A DNA stretch of 64,000 nucleotides from Anaerotignum neopropionicum (GTDB taxonomy: Bacteria; Bacillota; Clostridia; Lachnospirales; Anaerotignaceae): positions 310,001 through 374,000 of the forward strand of contig NZ_LRVM01000002.1 in assembly GCF_001571775.1 (NCBI RefSeq), given 5' to 3'. Below are positions 18,010-27,081 of the stretch, in pieces. The notes beneath the pieces are model-generated. The model was not told where the DNA came from and searched no databases. It saw only the letters and a list, made by a program, of their open reading frames with translations. Numbering within the stretch: position 1 is the stretch's first letter; every line of letters begins with the position of its first letter. Made by a program: the position numbers and the translations under genes.

Positions 18010-18840
18010 ATGAGTTTGTTGAAAAATAGAACGGTTGTGGGAGTGATTTGTATTGTGCTGTCCCTCATTATTTGTTTTGGAGTTACTCCTTTATTTAATA
18101 AAGGAATGAGCCAAAAAACGGAGATTGTGCGTGTGGCAAAGGAAATTAAGGCAGGAGATGAAGTTACAAGCGATATGGTACAGGTGGTGGAAGTAGGAGG
18201 TTACAACCTTCCTGAAAATATCATTAAGAATAAAGATACCGTCATTGGCACTTACGCAACCGCTGATTTGTACATTGGGGATTATATTTTAAATACCAAG
18301 GTGTCTCAAGTTCCTGCTGTAGAAAATGCCTATTTATACAACTTGGATGGCAGTAAGCAGGCTATTTCAATTACCATTAAAACATTTTCAAATGGTCTTT
18401 CTGGTAAACTTCAAAGTGGAGATATTGTTTCTGTTATTGCCCCAGATTATAAAAAACAAGGTGCAACTGTCATTCCCACAGAACTGAAATACGTAGAGGT
18501 TATTTCGGTAACTACGCCAAGTGGGTACGACGCTAACACAGGGGAACAAATTAATGGTGAAAATGATAGAGAGCTTCCTTCAACGGTTACCCTACTTGTA
18601 ACTTCCGAACAAGGAAATGTGTTAGCGGAGCTTGAGGCTGACGGAACGGCACATCTTTCCCTTGTTTATCGTGGCATTCCCGAAACGGCACAGGAATTCA
18701 TTCTTGCACAGGACGAAGTTATTGCAAAAATTTATCATCCTGATTTGACGGAAACTACAGATCAGGAAAATGCAGTTGATGCATCTGTTGAGAATTCGCA
18801 AACTGTTGGAAATACGTCAGGGGAGGACTTAGCACAATGA
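18010..18840 (+). CDS. cpaB: CpaB/RcpC-like Flp pilus assembly protein
   Basis: An N-terminal membrane anchor (VVGVICIVLSLIICFGVTPLF) is followed by the SAF domain of CpaB ('VRVAKEIKAGDEVTSDMVQVVEV', about residues 40-62) and a conserved 'LSGKLQSGDIVSVIA' segment. CpaB/RcpC acts outside the membrane in Tad pilus assembly. The C-terminus overlaps the next gene by four bases. AAGGAGG lies upstream of the ATG. Confidence 0.88.
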   Translation: MSLLKNRTVVGVICIVLSLIICFGVTPLFNKGMSQKTEIVRVAKEIKAGDEVTSDMVQVVEVGGYNLPENIIKNKDTVIGTYATADLYIGDYILNTKVSQVPAVENAYLYNLDGSKQAISITIKTFSNGLSGKLQSGDIVSVIAPDYKKQGATVIPTELKYVEVISVTTPSGYDANTGEQINGENDRELPSTVTLLVTSEQGNVLAELEADGTAHLSLVYRGIPETAQEFILAQDEVIAKIYHPDLTETTDQENAVDASVENSQTVGNTSGEDLAQ

Positions 18841-19646
18841 ATTTCATGAAAAATTCCATATTTTCACGAGAGCAAAAAGCAGAACCCATAAAAGAAGAAG
18901 TATTGCATGGCGGAGTGTTTTCAGTTTGGGGAAGCCCTGGTTCTGGAAAATCAACGGTTGCAGTAAAGCTTGCAAAATACCTTGCAGACAAAAAGAAAAA
19001 CGTAGTCTTGGTGTTATGTGATATGACAGCACCCATGCTTCCTTGTATCTGCCCTCCTTCGGATTTGGAGTGTGAAAAATCCCTTGGCAGTATTTTATCA
19101 GCAACCCATGTGACAGAGCCCCTTGTGAAATACAATATGATTACCCACAAGAAAATGTCTTATCTCACCATCATCGGAATGCTGAAAGGAGAAAATGAAT
19201 ATACCTATGCCACTTATTCCAAAGTACAGGCACAGGAGCTGATTGCGAGTCTGCGAAAGATTGCTCCATTTGTAATTATTGATTGCAGCAGTTACATAGC
19301 CAACGATATTTTATCTGCCGTTGCCTTGCTGGAAAGTGATAGCGTACTTCGTCTTGCAAACTGTGATTTAAAATCCATTAGCTACCTGTCAAGCCAACTA
19401 CAGCTTTTGCAAAACAGCAATTGGGATATGGAGAAGCAATATAAGGTGGCATCAAATATCAAAGCCAGCCATGGCATCGAGCATATGGCTGGGGCAATGG
19501 GTAGTTTGACGTTTAAGATTCCTCATTCCAATGAAGTGGAACAGCAATATCTTGAGGGAAATCTATTTGCAGATTTATCCCTAAAAGATAGTAGAGAATT
19601 TCGCAGGGAGATTGAGAAAATAATAAAGGAGGTGTTTGGGTGCTAG
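18837..19646 (+). CDS. TadZ/CpaE-like P-loop ATPase
   Basis: The N-terminus after about 25 residues has a P-loop 'WGSPGSGKSTVAVKLAKYL' followed by 'VVLVLCDMTAPML', a deviant Walker A/B layout as in MinD-like ATPases. 'FVIIDCSSYIANDILSAVAL' is the typical MinD-type strand. In Tad systems TadZ/CpaE positions the machine at the membrane. Overlaps of four bases upstream and seven downstream show one operon. The length of 269 residues fits. Confidence 0.8.
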   Translation: MNFMKNSIFSREQKAEPIKEEVLHGGVFSVWGSPGSGKSTVAVKLAKYLADKKKNVVLVLCDMTAPMLPCICPPSDLECEKSLGSILSATHVTEPLVKYNMITHKKMSYLTIIGMLKGENEYTYATYSKVQAQELIASLRKIAPFVIIDCSSYIANDILSAVALLESDSVLRLANCDLKSISYLSSQLQLLQNSNWDMEKQYKVASNIKASHGIEHMAGAMGSLTFKIPHSNEVEQQYLEGNLFADLSLKDSREFRREIEKIIKEVFGC

Positions 19647-21223
19647 GAAATAAACGAGGGAATTCTGTGTTTGCAACAGAAGACAATCAACAGATTGTTA
19701 CTATGCCAACAGTAGTAGATAACAAAACACAGGTATTAGAGCCTATAGAAAAAGAAACCGTAAACGAGGAACATTCACCAGATGAAATGGTCTCGGTAGA
19801 AAACAGAACCAAAAATCATACCATTCCCCCACAGAAACAGAAAAATATAGCGGAGCTGGGTACAGAAAATCGAACCCACTCCTTATTTTTTGCCCCGGAA
19901 TCCGAGGGAAGGGATTTCTCTTCTGTGCTAAAGGATGTGCAGGAGCACATATCCAGCAACTATTCACAACTGATTACCAATGGCGACCTACAAGATGCCA
20001 AAGAGCAGATGAAACGGTACATCAGCAAATATGTAATGGACCATAGAATTGCTGTCAAAGGCATGGATGGCAGTGAGTTGATAAATGCCCTGTATACAGA
20101 GATGGCAGAGTACGGGTTTTTAACCAAATATATTTTTGGAAAAGGTATTGAGGAAATTGACATTAATTCTTGGCAGGATATTGAGGTGCAGTATTCAGAC
20201 GGCAGAAATGTGAAGCTGGAGGAGCATTTTGACTCCCCAGAACATGCCATCAATGTGGTTAGAAGGATGCTTCATGTATCTGGCATGGTTCTTGATAACG
20301 CCAGTCCTGCAATCCTTGGTCACCTATCCAAAAACATTCGTATTGCGGCGTTGAAAACACCTCTTGTAGATGAAGATGTGGGTATTGCCGCTTCCATTCG
20401 TATCGTAAATCCTCAAAGTATGAAAAAGGAGGATTTTGTGCGAAGTGGAACGGCAACGGACATAATGCTGGATTTTCTTTCGCAACTTATTCGCTATGGC
20501 ATTTCCGTTTGCGTTGCCGGTGCGACATCAAGTGGAAAAACAACGGTGCTGGGGTGGCTTTTAACCACCATCCCAAACAATAAAAGAATTTACACCATTG
20601 AAAATGGTTCTCGTGAGCTTGACCTCACACGATATGAGGATGGAAAAGTAGTAAACTCGGTTATTCATACTCTCACTAGGGATAGTGAAAATGAAAAGCA
20701 AAAGGTGGATCAGATTACACTGCTGGATATGGCATTACGCTTTAACCCCGATATTGCCGTAGTTGGTGAAATGCGTGGAGCAGAAGCCAATGCAGCACAG
20801 GAGGCGGCACGAACAGGTATTGCAGTGCTCACAACCATTCACGCAAATTCCTGTGAAGCAACCTATCGCCGAATGGTTTCTCTTTGCAAACGTGCTGTGG
20901 ATATGAGTGATGAAACCCTGTATGGCTATGTAACCGAAGCGTATCCCATTATTGTGTTCTGTAAACAGCTAGAAAACAAGGAAAGACGTATGATGGAGAT
21001 TATGGAATGTGAAATCTTGCCTGACGGTACAAGAAATTACCTCACGTTATTCCAATATATCATTACAGAAAATCGCATGGAGGAAAACGGAGCATTTACC
21101 ATTATTGGACACCATGAACAGAAAGAATGTATTTCCGAAAGCCTATCAAAACGGCTTTTGGAAAATGGCATGCCCATTGAAATGATTAAAAGTCTCAAGG
21201 AAAGGACGGTGAAAACTACTTGA
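19640..21223 (+). CDS. tadA: TadA/CpaF-type secretion ATPase
   Basis: After a hydrophilic N-terminus of about 80 residues comes a CpaF domain: 'EYGFLTKYIFGKGIEEIDINSW', Walker A 'AGATSSGKTTVLGWL' (about residues 292-306), 'YTIENGSRELDL' (Asp box), Walker B 'IAVVGEMRGAEA' and 'TTIHANS' (His box). These are all features of a PilB/VirB11-superfamily hexameric ATPase that powers pilus assembly. The start is GTG 19640 with AAAGGAGGTG upstream, overlapping the previous gene. The TadB gene starts inside its last codons. Confidence 0.93.
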   Translation: MLGNKRGNSVFATEDNQQIVTMPTVVDNKTQVLEPIEKETVNEEHSPDEMVSVENRTKNHTIPPQKQKNIAELGTENRTHSLFFAPESEGRDFSSVLKDVQEHISSNYSQLITNGDLQDAKEQMKRYISKYVMDHRIAVKGMDGSELINALYTEMAEYGFLTKYIFGKGIEEIDINSWQDIEVQYSDGRNVKLEEHFDSPEHAINVVRRMLHVSGMVLDNASPAILGHLSKNIRIAALKTPLVDEDVGIAASIRIVNPQSMKKEDFVRSGTATDIMLDFLSQLIRYGISVCVAGATSSGKTTVLGWLLTTIPNNKRIYTIENGSRELDLTRYEDGKVVNSVIHTLTRDSENEKQKVDQITLLDMALRFNPDIAVVGEMRGAEANAAQEAARTGIAVLTTIHANSCEATYRRMVSLCKRAVDMSDETLYGYVTEAYPIIVFCKQLENKERRMMEIMECEILPDGTRNYLTLFQYIITENRMEENGAFTIIGHHEQKECISESLSKRLLENGMPIEMIKSLKERTVKTT

Positions 21224-22149
21224 ATATCATACTCTTAGTTGCCTGTATCGGAATGATTACAGGCTTTTTTATTTTGCTTTCCCTTTCTCCCACAGAGTTT
21301 ACCGATGGGATATTTAAAGGATTTTTGATCAAACCCCAAAGTATCAAGGATGAAATTAACGAGGTTACCAACCGAAAAAAGGTTAATTTCTTAAAAAGAG
21401 AAATGACTGAGGTACAGGAAATCTTGAAAATCACAGGTCGTGAGAAAAGGTTTCCTATGCTTTGTGTCATTTCTTTGGCACTGTTTGCTGTGGGAGGTTC
21501 CATAGCCATTATGGTGAGTAACTTTTTTCTGGTTCCTGTTCTTGCAGTAGGTTTTATGCTCCTGCCTTTTTGGTATATCAGATTAACCCAGACTCACTTC
21601 AAAAAAGATATTTCGGCAGAGCTTGAAACAGCACTCAGTATTATTACAACGGCATATCTGCGAAATGAAGATATATTAACAGCGGTTGAGGAAAACGTTG
21701 CTTACTTAAATCCTCCTGTTTTATCGGTTTTCAAAGGATTTATCTATAGAATCAAAATGATTAATCCTGATATAACGGCAGGATTGCAGGCTATGCGTGG
21801 TCAGATAGAGAATGCTGTTTTCCGTGAATGGTGTGATGCTGTGATAGCTTGCCAGTTTGACCGAGGGCTAAAAAGCACCCTAACACCTATTGTTTCAAAG
21901 CTTAGTGATATGCGGGTGGTAAATGGTGAGTTGGAGAATATGGTGTTTGAACCGAGAAAAGAGTTTATTACCATGCAGGTACTGGTACTTGCCAATATAC
22001 CGCTCCTGTATTTCCTAAATAAGGACTGGTATCACACACTGATGCACACCATTGTGGGTCAGATTGTCCTTGCAATTTGCTTCACTGCAATGTTTATTTC
22101 TATGGCATTTGTAATTAAGCTTACCCAGCCCATAGAATATCGGAGGTAG
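21220..22149 (+). CDS. tadB: TadB-like inner-membrane platform protein
   Basis: A TTG start overlaps the TadA stop (TTGA). The 309-residue protein has membrane segments at both ends and in the middle ('IAIMVSNFFLVPVLAVGFMLLPFWYI'), and a cytoplasmic T2SSF-type domain with 'LETALSIITTAYLRNEDILTAVEE'. TadB pairs with TadC as the platform for the ATPase. The call rests on the topology, the T2SSF-like helix pattern and the operon position directly after TadA. Confidence 0.78.
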   Translation: MNIILLVACIGMITGFFILLSLSPTEFTDGIFKGFLIKPQSIKDEINEVTNRKKVNFLKREMTEVQEILKITGREKRFPMLCVISLALFAVGGSIAIMVSNFFLVPVLAVGFMLLPFWYIRLTQTHFKKDISAELETALSIITTAYLRNEDILTAVEENVAYLNPPVLSVFKGFIYRIKMINPDITAGLQAMRGQIENAVFREWCDAVIACQFDRGLKSTLTPIVSKLSDMRVVNGELENMVFEPRKEFITMQVLVLANIPLLYFLNKDWYHTLMHTIVGQIVLAICFTAMFISMAFVIKLTQPIEYRR

Positions 22150-22188
22150 ATGAATGAAAAAGAAAATGAAGAAAAGGGAGGCGAAGGA

Positions 22189-23061
22189 ATGCAACTGATG
22201 TTGATACTGTTTGGCAGTTTACTTGCCTCAGGTTTGTTTTTCATTATTGCAGATATTTTGAAACTGCCAAGCCTTGCCACAGGGAAAGCCATGCTCTCGG
22301 CAACAAAGCCTAGCAAAGAGAAAGCAAAAACCGTGGATGCTCTAATTGCTGGATGGGCGGTTAGGTTGGCAAAGTTCTTGCCTATGGACGAATACAAGAA
22401 AATTCGTTTGCAAAATACCTTAAGTGCCGCAGGCATGAAAGAAACGCCAGAAGAATTTACGGCAAATGCGTTTGTGAAATCGGGACTCATTTTACTTGCG
22501 GTGGTTCCGGCTCTTTGGATTTTACCGCTGATTGCTCCAGTTTTGCTGTTTCTAGCAATAATTGTTTATTTCAAGGAAATCCGCAAGGCAGATGAAAAGC
22601 TCTCGGCAAAGCGTGAGAAGATTGAGGTTGAACTGCCAAGGTTTGTAGCAACGGTAGCCCAGGAATTAAAGGCAAGCCGAGATGTCCTTTCCATCTTGGA
22701 GAATTTCAAGAAAAACGCAGGCGAAGACTTTGCTAAGGAACTGGATATTTTAACAGCCGATATGCGTTCCTCATCCTATGAGGCTGCCCTCACTAGGTTT
22801 GAAGCAAGGATTAACTCTTCCATGCTTTCGGATATTACAAGAGGGCTTATAGGGGTGCTTCGTGGAGATGACGGTGCCATGTATTTTCAAATGTTAAGCC
22901 ACGATATGAAGCAGTTGGAGTTGCAACGCCTCAAGGCACAGGCAATGAAGATACCGCCGAAAATAAGGATATTTAGTTTTACCATGTTGTTGTGCTTTCT
23001 GATGACCTATATCGTAATTATTGTCTATGAAATCATTCGTTCCCTCGGCGGAATGCTGTAA
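22189..23061 (+). CDS. tadC: TadC-like inner-membrane platform protein
   Basis: I place the start at ATG 22189, with GGGAGG upstream, rather than ATG 22150, which lies too close to its own GGAGG. The protein has N-terminal, central and C-terminal membrane segments and the T2SSF-type stretch 'RFVATVAQELKASRDVLSILENF'. It is the expected partner of TadB. Between 22154 and 22198 there is also a 14-codon frame with good spacing to GGAGG that ends over this start; it might couple translation. Confidence 0.78.
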   Translation: MQLMLILFGSLLASGLFFIIADILKLPSLATGKAMLSATKPSKEKAKTVDALIAGWAVRLAKFLPMDEYKKIRLQNTLSAAGMKETPEEFTANAFVKSGLILLAVVPALWILPLIAPVLLFLAIIVYFKEIRKADEKLSAKREKIEVELPRFVATVAQELKASRDVLSILENFKKNAGEDFAKELDILTADMRSSSYEAALTRFEARINSSMLSDITRGLIGVLRGDDGAMYFQMLSHDMKQLELQRLKAQAMKIPPKIRIFSFTMLLCFLMTYIVIIVYEIIRSLGGML

Positions 23062-23079
23062 AGGGGGCGGATAAATAAG

Positions 23080-23484
23080 ATGAAAAAAATGATGAAGGCA
23101 TTTAGAAATAATCGAGGTGAGGGCTATATGGATGTGGTGGTGCTTGTTCTTTGTGCCATGCTGGTGATTGCTGTAGCAGTTAAAGTATTTCCTGCCTATA
23201 TCGTTAAACAGCAGGTAGATACCTTTGCTACAGAGCTGGTGAGAGAGGCAGAGATTGCAGGGCAGGTGGGGACGGAAACCTCAAGGAGAGAACAGCTTTT
23301 AGCTGAAAAAAATGGAATTAGTCCAACTGTCGTATGGTCAAAAACAGGTAAAATTCAGCTGAATGAGAAAATTTCTGTGGTTGTTACCTATGAAGTGAAC
23401 ATTGGTATGTTCACTGGTTTCGGCTCTTTTCCTATTACTTTAAGAGGAGAAGCAGTGGGAAAAAGCGAGGTGTATTGGAAATGA
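23080..23484 (+). CDS. DUF4320 pilin-like / TadE-like protein
   Basis: A short basic leader ends in N-N-R-G-E-G-Y-M-D, followed by one hydrophobic segment (VVVLVLCAMLVIAVAVKVF) and a periplasm-like domain of about 90 residues, as in TadE/DUF4320 minor pilins. The R-G-E-x-Y motif matches that of both DUF6133 proteins, so the same peptidase may process it. Confidence 0.78.
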   Translation: MKKMMKAFRNNRGEGYMDVVVLVLCAMLVIAVAVKVFPAYIVKQQVDTFATELVREAEIAGQVGTETSRREQLLAEKNGISPTVVWSKTGKIQLNEKISVVVTYEVNIGMFTGFGSFPITLRGEAVGKSEVYWK

Positions 23485-23574
23485 TCACCGTGATGCTGGA
23501 TCCAATTCGCACATTAAATTTAGCTAGTAGTTTAAGCTTTGTGCCTTGGGTTGGACTTAGCGGAAAGGAGAAAA

Positions 23575-24123
23575 ATGATAAATAAACGATTAGAACCACT
23601 GAAAAACAACCGAGGCAACGGTTATCCCTTTGCCGTTGCCATTACCCTTTGCCTTGTTATGATTTTTACAGGCATTTCAGAATATTTTCGCTTGATGATT
23701 GTTGCACAAGGGGTGCGAGATGCTTTGCAGGATGCAGTCATTTCTACTGTGGTAGAAAATTATGATGATGTGTATCATGGAGTACGTGAGGGATATTCGG
23801 GAGGGTATCAGCCTACAGCCGAGGACTTTGAGGAATCCATTGATTATGGAAATATTTATGATAAAATGGATAATATACTTGGTCTGACTCAGAACGGTGG
23901 ATATCACGAAAAAAATGCCTCTGGCAGTGAAACACAGTTTAAAATATGGAATTTAGATGTAGAGATTCGCAATGCACCCTTCGCAGATAGTGATAGGGCA
24001 GACAAAAGATTTGAGATTGACAGTACTGTCATGCTGGAAGTTCCTGTTTCTTTCGGAGGCAAATTACTAGCTCCCATGAAGATAAAGGTGAAAAACAGTG
24101 CCGGTTACACTCCTAAATTTTAA
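23575..24123 (+). CDS. TadE/TadG-like minor pilin candidate
   Basis: ATG 23575 has AAAGGAG upstream; the frame is open further left without a site. The leader ends in N-N-R-G-N-G-Y, then a hydrophobic segment (FAVAITLCLVMIFTGI) precedes an extracellular domain of about 140 residues with tyrosine-rich loops. Position and layout suggest a pseudopilin of the Tad-like machine. The family is not certain. Confidence 0.65.
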   Translation: MINKRLEPLKNNRGNGYPFAVAITLCLVMIFTGISEYFRLMIVAQGVRDALQDAVISTVVENYDDVYHGVREGYSGGYQPTAEDFEESIDYGNIYDKMDNILGLTQNGGYHEKNASGSETQFKIWNLDVEIRNAPFADSDRADKRFEIDSTVMLEVPVSFGGKLLAPMKIKVKNSAGYTPKF

Positions 24124-24222
24124 CTTTCTAATAGTTATATAAATTATGTTAGACTTTCAGATTTTCTTGTGGTAGGGTGTGGCTTGTAAGGGTAGATACA
24201 TAAACAAGGAGGCGAACAGCTT

Positions 24223-24789
24223 ATGAAAAATATGAATGATAAAACAAAGAAATGGCTTATAGTGGCAGGAGGCCTTGCCATTTGTGCTGTGCTTGCAGTG
24301 ATGATTGCAGGCCGCTTTAGCAAACCAACTGCAGAAGACGTATTGCTTCCAATACAGAGCGGTGATGGGAAAGATATAGTGGTAGAAGAATCAAATAATA
24401 TAGAAAAAGAAAACCAGATTACAGTATCGCCAATTGAAGTTTCTGAACAACCAGATGCTGATAATGGTGCTGTGGATCAGGGAACGGAGCAGACTATCCA
24501 AGGGGATGCTAAAAAACCAACTTATACGCAAGAAGAGCTTACAAATCCTGACCAAAAGCCAAATGGAGATGAAGTAACAGAGCAGGATAAACCAGTTGAC
24601 CATGATAAGGTGGAAACTCCATCAGAGACTCAGATACAGGATGAACAGCCACAAAGCGGAGATAAAAAAGATGGTCAGATTTATGTTCCAGGGTTCGGAT
24701 GGATAAAGGATGAAGGCGGCGGGGGAGAAGCAACTGTCGGCAAAAGTGATGGTGATATTAATAAACAGGTGGGTATTATGGGTGAATAA
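24223..24789 (+). CDS. Membrane-anchored acidic protein (DUF6550-like)
   Basis: One N-terminal membrane segment (WLIVAGGLAICAVLAVMIAG) is followed by a low-complexity acidic stretch rich in Glu, Gln, Asp and Pro, and a conserved-looking end 'QIYVPGFGWIKDEGGGG'. The same ending occurs in small proteins of related elements. It probably lies outside the membrane as a spacer or stalk. AGGAGG precedes the ATG. Confidence 0.65.
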   Translation: MKNMNDKTKKWLIVAGGLAICAVLAVMIAGRFSKPTAEDVLLPIQSGDGKDIVVEESNNIEKENQITVSPIEVSEQPDADNGAVDQGTEQTIQGDAKKPTYTQEELTNPDQKPNGDEVTEQDKPVDHDKVETPSETQIQDEQPQSGDKKDGQIYVPGFGWIKDEGGGGEATVGKSDGDINKQVGIMGE

Positions 24790-24795
24790 ATATAG

Positions 24796-24835
24796 CAAAT
24801 AAAATGCACTGCTGATAAGCAGTGCATTTTATTTG
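24796..24835 (+). terminator. Perfect 18-bp hairpin, terminator or attenuator
   Basis: CAAATAAAATGCACTGCT and its exact reverse complement flank a GATA loop. The right arm carries TTTTATTT. It lies between the 24223 gene and the ribosome binding site of the 24854 gene, only six bases before it, so it can lower or regulate transcription into the next gene. Confidence 0.8.
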
Positions 24836-24853
24836 CAGAAAGGAAAATTATTA

Positions 24854-26545
24854 ATGAAGAAATATTCTAAAACATCCGTTGTGTTAACAATCATTTTATC
24901 TCTTCTATTTTCTACAACAGCATTGGCTGTCGGTGATGGAAATATTGATGCTGGGGGTGGTGGCATGGATAATGGGACAAGTACAAATATCTGGTCTCCA
25001 GGAAATGATGGTGTTCGAGTAACGGTTGTTCGTGCCAGTGATCATACCGTAGTTACTACCCCTATTGACTTAACAAATAAGTCACCAAATAATATTCAAA
25101 TACACTTTAGTAAGGTAAGTAAAATTCAGTACAGTAAAGGAATAGGTTTAACGCCTATAACAAGTAAATATCGATATATTAATCCTCCACAATCGATGCC
25201 CACAATTATAAGTGACAAGGGCAACAGCAATATGGACGCAATCAAGAAATATTTTTGTTCGGAATACGTTGTTCAGATGATTGCCAACCACACGGGCATG
25301 AACTATGACATTCTTATTGGAGGAGAATATAAACTACTTCTTGAACCAATAGCCTATTATAAATTTGAGGGTATTATGATTGCAACTACAGCAACAGAGG
25401 CGGCAATGTATGATGAACAAATCAGCGGATTGCTCAGACGAAGAATGGTAGCACTTTCTCATCAAAATTTACCTCTTGCTATGTTTTTGGAGGTTTCAGA
25501 TTTGGGCTATCCTGTTTGGAAAGGAAGTACATCAAAAGCAGCCTCAAATGCAGATATCAAATCATCTCTTGGGCTTGGGGTTGTGCGTTTTACAGAATTG
25601 CCGGAATCTCCTGAAATTGCAACCCAAGACTATGAGTATCGTGTAAATACTGAGGTTATTACGGCAGTTACTGTCAGCGGAGGGCAGAGTGACCCAGATA
25701 ACCCAACTAAAGTCAGCTTTTCTATTGACGGAAAAACTTATAATGTTGGAAATGTCTATTATCCTCAAGGCGATAGTCAACTTGCCTGGGTAAAATGGAC
25801 AACACCAGATGCAGAGCAGGACATGGTGATTTATGTATCGGTGAAGGGGCCAGGTGGAACAGATAAAACCACCATTAACTGTAAGATTGTTGATCTTGAT
25901 AAAAATCCTCCTCCAAATCCTATTGCTGATGATAGAAACGAAAAATTTTCATCAGTATCTGTTCCCAACCGTAGTGAAAAAGTAAGGGCAGATTGGAGTG
26001 TTTGGGATCCTTGGTGGCATGAACATTGGGTATGGCATAGTACAGGTGAAGATAGTGGCTACTGGTGTGACCACGGATGGTGGGAGTTCGACCTGGACAA
26101 GTATTATGCAAGATTTTCAGCTAATATGAGTATCAGATGTGACAGCAAAAATCCAACTGCCAGTGGTGGAGTAATGAAGTCAGGATACGGCATCAATGAA
26201 ACCGTAAGTGCATCGGTAAGTAGTAACCAAAGCTCTGCAATTACATATCTGCAGACTGCTGTCAGCTATTTTCCTGAGTTTGGATATGAAACCTATTGGA
26301 GACTTTTGGATAGGATGAAAGATGGATCATCAACTAGCTTTGAGTTTCAAAATAATAAGTATTCTACCTATAAAAATAGAACCCATTTCACACCGATTTG
26401 GATGCCAGACGGCGATTATACAGTAAACACTTGGGCAGCAGATAGCTGGACGCCAGTAGGAATGCTGTCAATGAATTTAACGGATAGCCTAACAATAAAG
26501 GGGAATTTATGGCAGGATTGGCATGTGGCACCTCTAAAACCATAA
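24854..26545 (+). CDS. Large secreted protein, Trp/His-rich region, unknown
   Basis: ATG 24854 (AAAGG upstream) gives a signal peptide ending in STTALA. The mature part is about 540 residues, beta-rich, with a Gly-rich start. A striking segment at about residues 380-415 is packed with Trp and His ('VWDPWWHEHWVWHSTGED', 'WCDHGWWEFD'). No anchor is seen. Its place within the pilus locus suggests a pilus-tip or surface contact protein; I do not recognise a family. Confidence 0.65.
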   Translation: MKKYSKTSVVLTIILSLLFSTTALAVGDGNIDAGGGGMDNGTSTNIWSPGNDGVRVTVVRASDHTVVTTPIDLTNKSPNNIQIHFSKVSKIQYSKGIGLTPITSKYRYINPPQSMPTIISDKGNSNMDAIKKYFCSEYVVQMIANHTGMNYDILIGGEYKLLLEPIAYYKFEGIMIATTATEAAMYDEQISGLLRRRMVALSHQNLPLAMFLEVSDLGYPVWKGSTSKAASNADIKSSLGLGVVRFTELPESPEIATQDYEYRVNTEVITAVTVSGGQSDPDNPTKVSFSIDGKTYNVGNVYYPQGDSQLAWVKWTTPDAEQDMVIYVSVKGPGGTDKTTINCKIVDLDKNPPPNPIADDRNEKFSSVSVPNRSEKVRADWSVWDPWWHEHWVWHSTGEDSGYWCDHGWWEFDLDKYYARFSANMSIRCDSKNPTASGGVMKSGYGINETVSASVSSNQSSAITYLQTAVSYFPEFGYETYWRLLDRMKDGSSTSFEFQNNKYSTYKNRTHFTPIWMPDGDYTVNTWAADSWTPVGMLSMNLTDSLTIKGNLWQDWHVAPLKP

Positions 26546-26561
26546 GGGAAGGAGAGAATTT

Positions 26562-26903
26562 ATGAAAAAATATAAGCAATTATCAATCATACTTACAGTG
26601 GTATTGATTGTTTGCCTATTTTACGGAATATCAGCATTTGCAGCAGGTACGGGGGATGTAGCGGGGGCTATTGAAGGAACATGGACAACGGCATCGGGAC
26701 AAATTAAGACTGTGGTTAATAAGGTAATCTTTCCGGCAATTGACCTAATTCTTGCGGTATTTTTCTTTGCCAAACTAGGGATGACGTACTTTGATTTTCG
26801 CAAACACGGTCAATTTGAGTGGAGTGGTCCAGCAATTTTGTTTGCTTGTTTGGTATTTACATTAACAGCTCCGCTATATATTTGGACTATACTTGGATTA
26901 TGA
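26562..26903 (+). CDS. DUF3852 membrane protein (VirB2-like size)
   Basis: The N-terminal signal segment ends in SAFAAGTGDVAG. 'VVNKVIFPAIDLILAVFFFAKL' is a second hydrophobic stretch, 'FRKHGQFEWSGPAILFACLVFTLTAPLYIW' a third, ending IWTILGL. DUF3852 proteins are near-constant in clostridial conjugative elements and resemble VirB2/TrbC pilins or channel proteins. The last codons are of special interest because diverged copies of this gene end occur five times further right (A-E). Confidence 0.85.
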   Translation: MKKYKQLSIILTVVLIVCLFYGISAFAAGTGDVAGAIEGTWTTASGQIKTVVNKVIFPAIDLILAVFFFAKLGMTYFDFRKHGQFEWSGPAILFACLVFTLTAPLYIWTILGL

Positions 26904-26941
26904 TGTAAAGAAGAAAGAGGATAACCTCGTCGTAAAAAATC

Positions 26942-27001
26942 ATATGTTCCCTTTATGAGATAAAGTGAAATAAAACGCTGAATCTTATGAAGGGAGCATA
27001 T
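26942..27001. repeat. 20-bp inverted repeat after DUF3852 gene
   Basis: ATATGTTCCCTTTATGAGAT is repeated in inverse as AATCTTATGAAGGGAGCATAT (about 17 of 20 pairs), with a 19-base loop. It lies between the rightward backbone and the leftward cargo block. No T-run follows directly. It could be a bidirectional terminator or a remnant of an inserted element's end. Confidence 0.6.
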
Positions 27002-27081
27002 TAGAAAATTAAGAAGTTGTTGTCATCTTTTAAATGATTAAAATCAGCTTTAGCCGTTACTAAAGTGGATTACATTCCTTA

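Noticed and set aside
22154-22198. 14-codon frame (MKKKMKKREAKECN) overlapping the tadC start
   Set aside because: Could couple translation, but nothing in composition or conservation supports a real peptide here.
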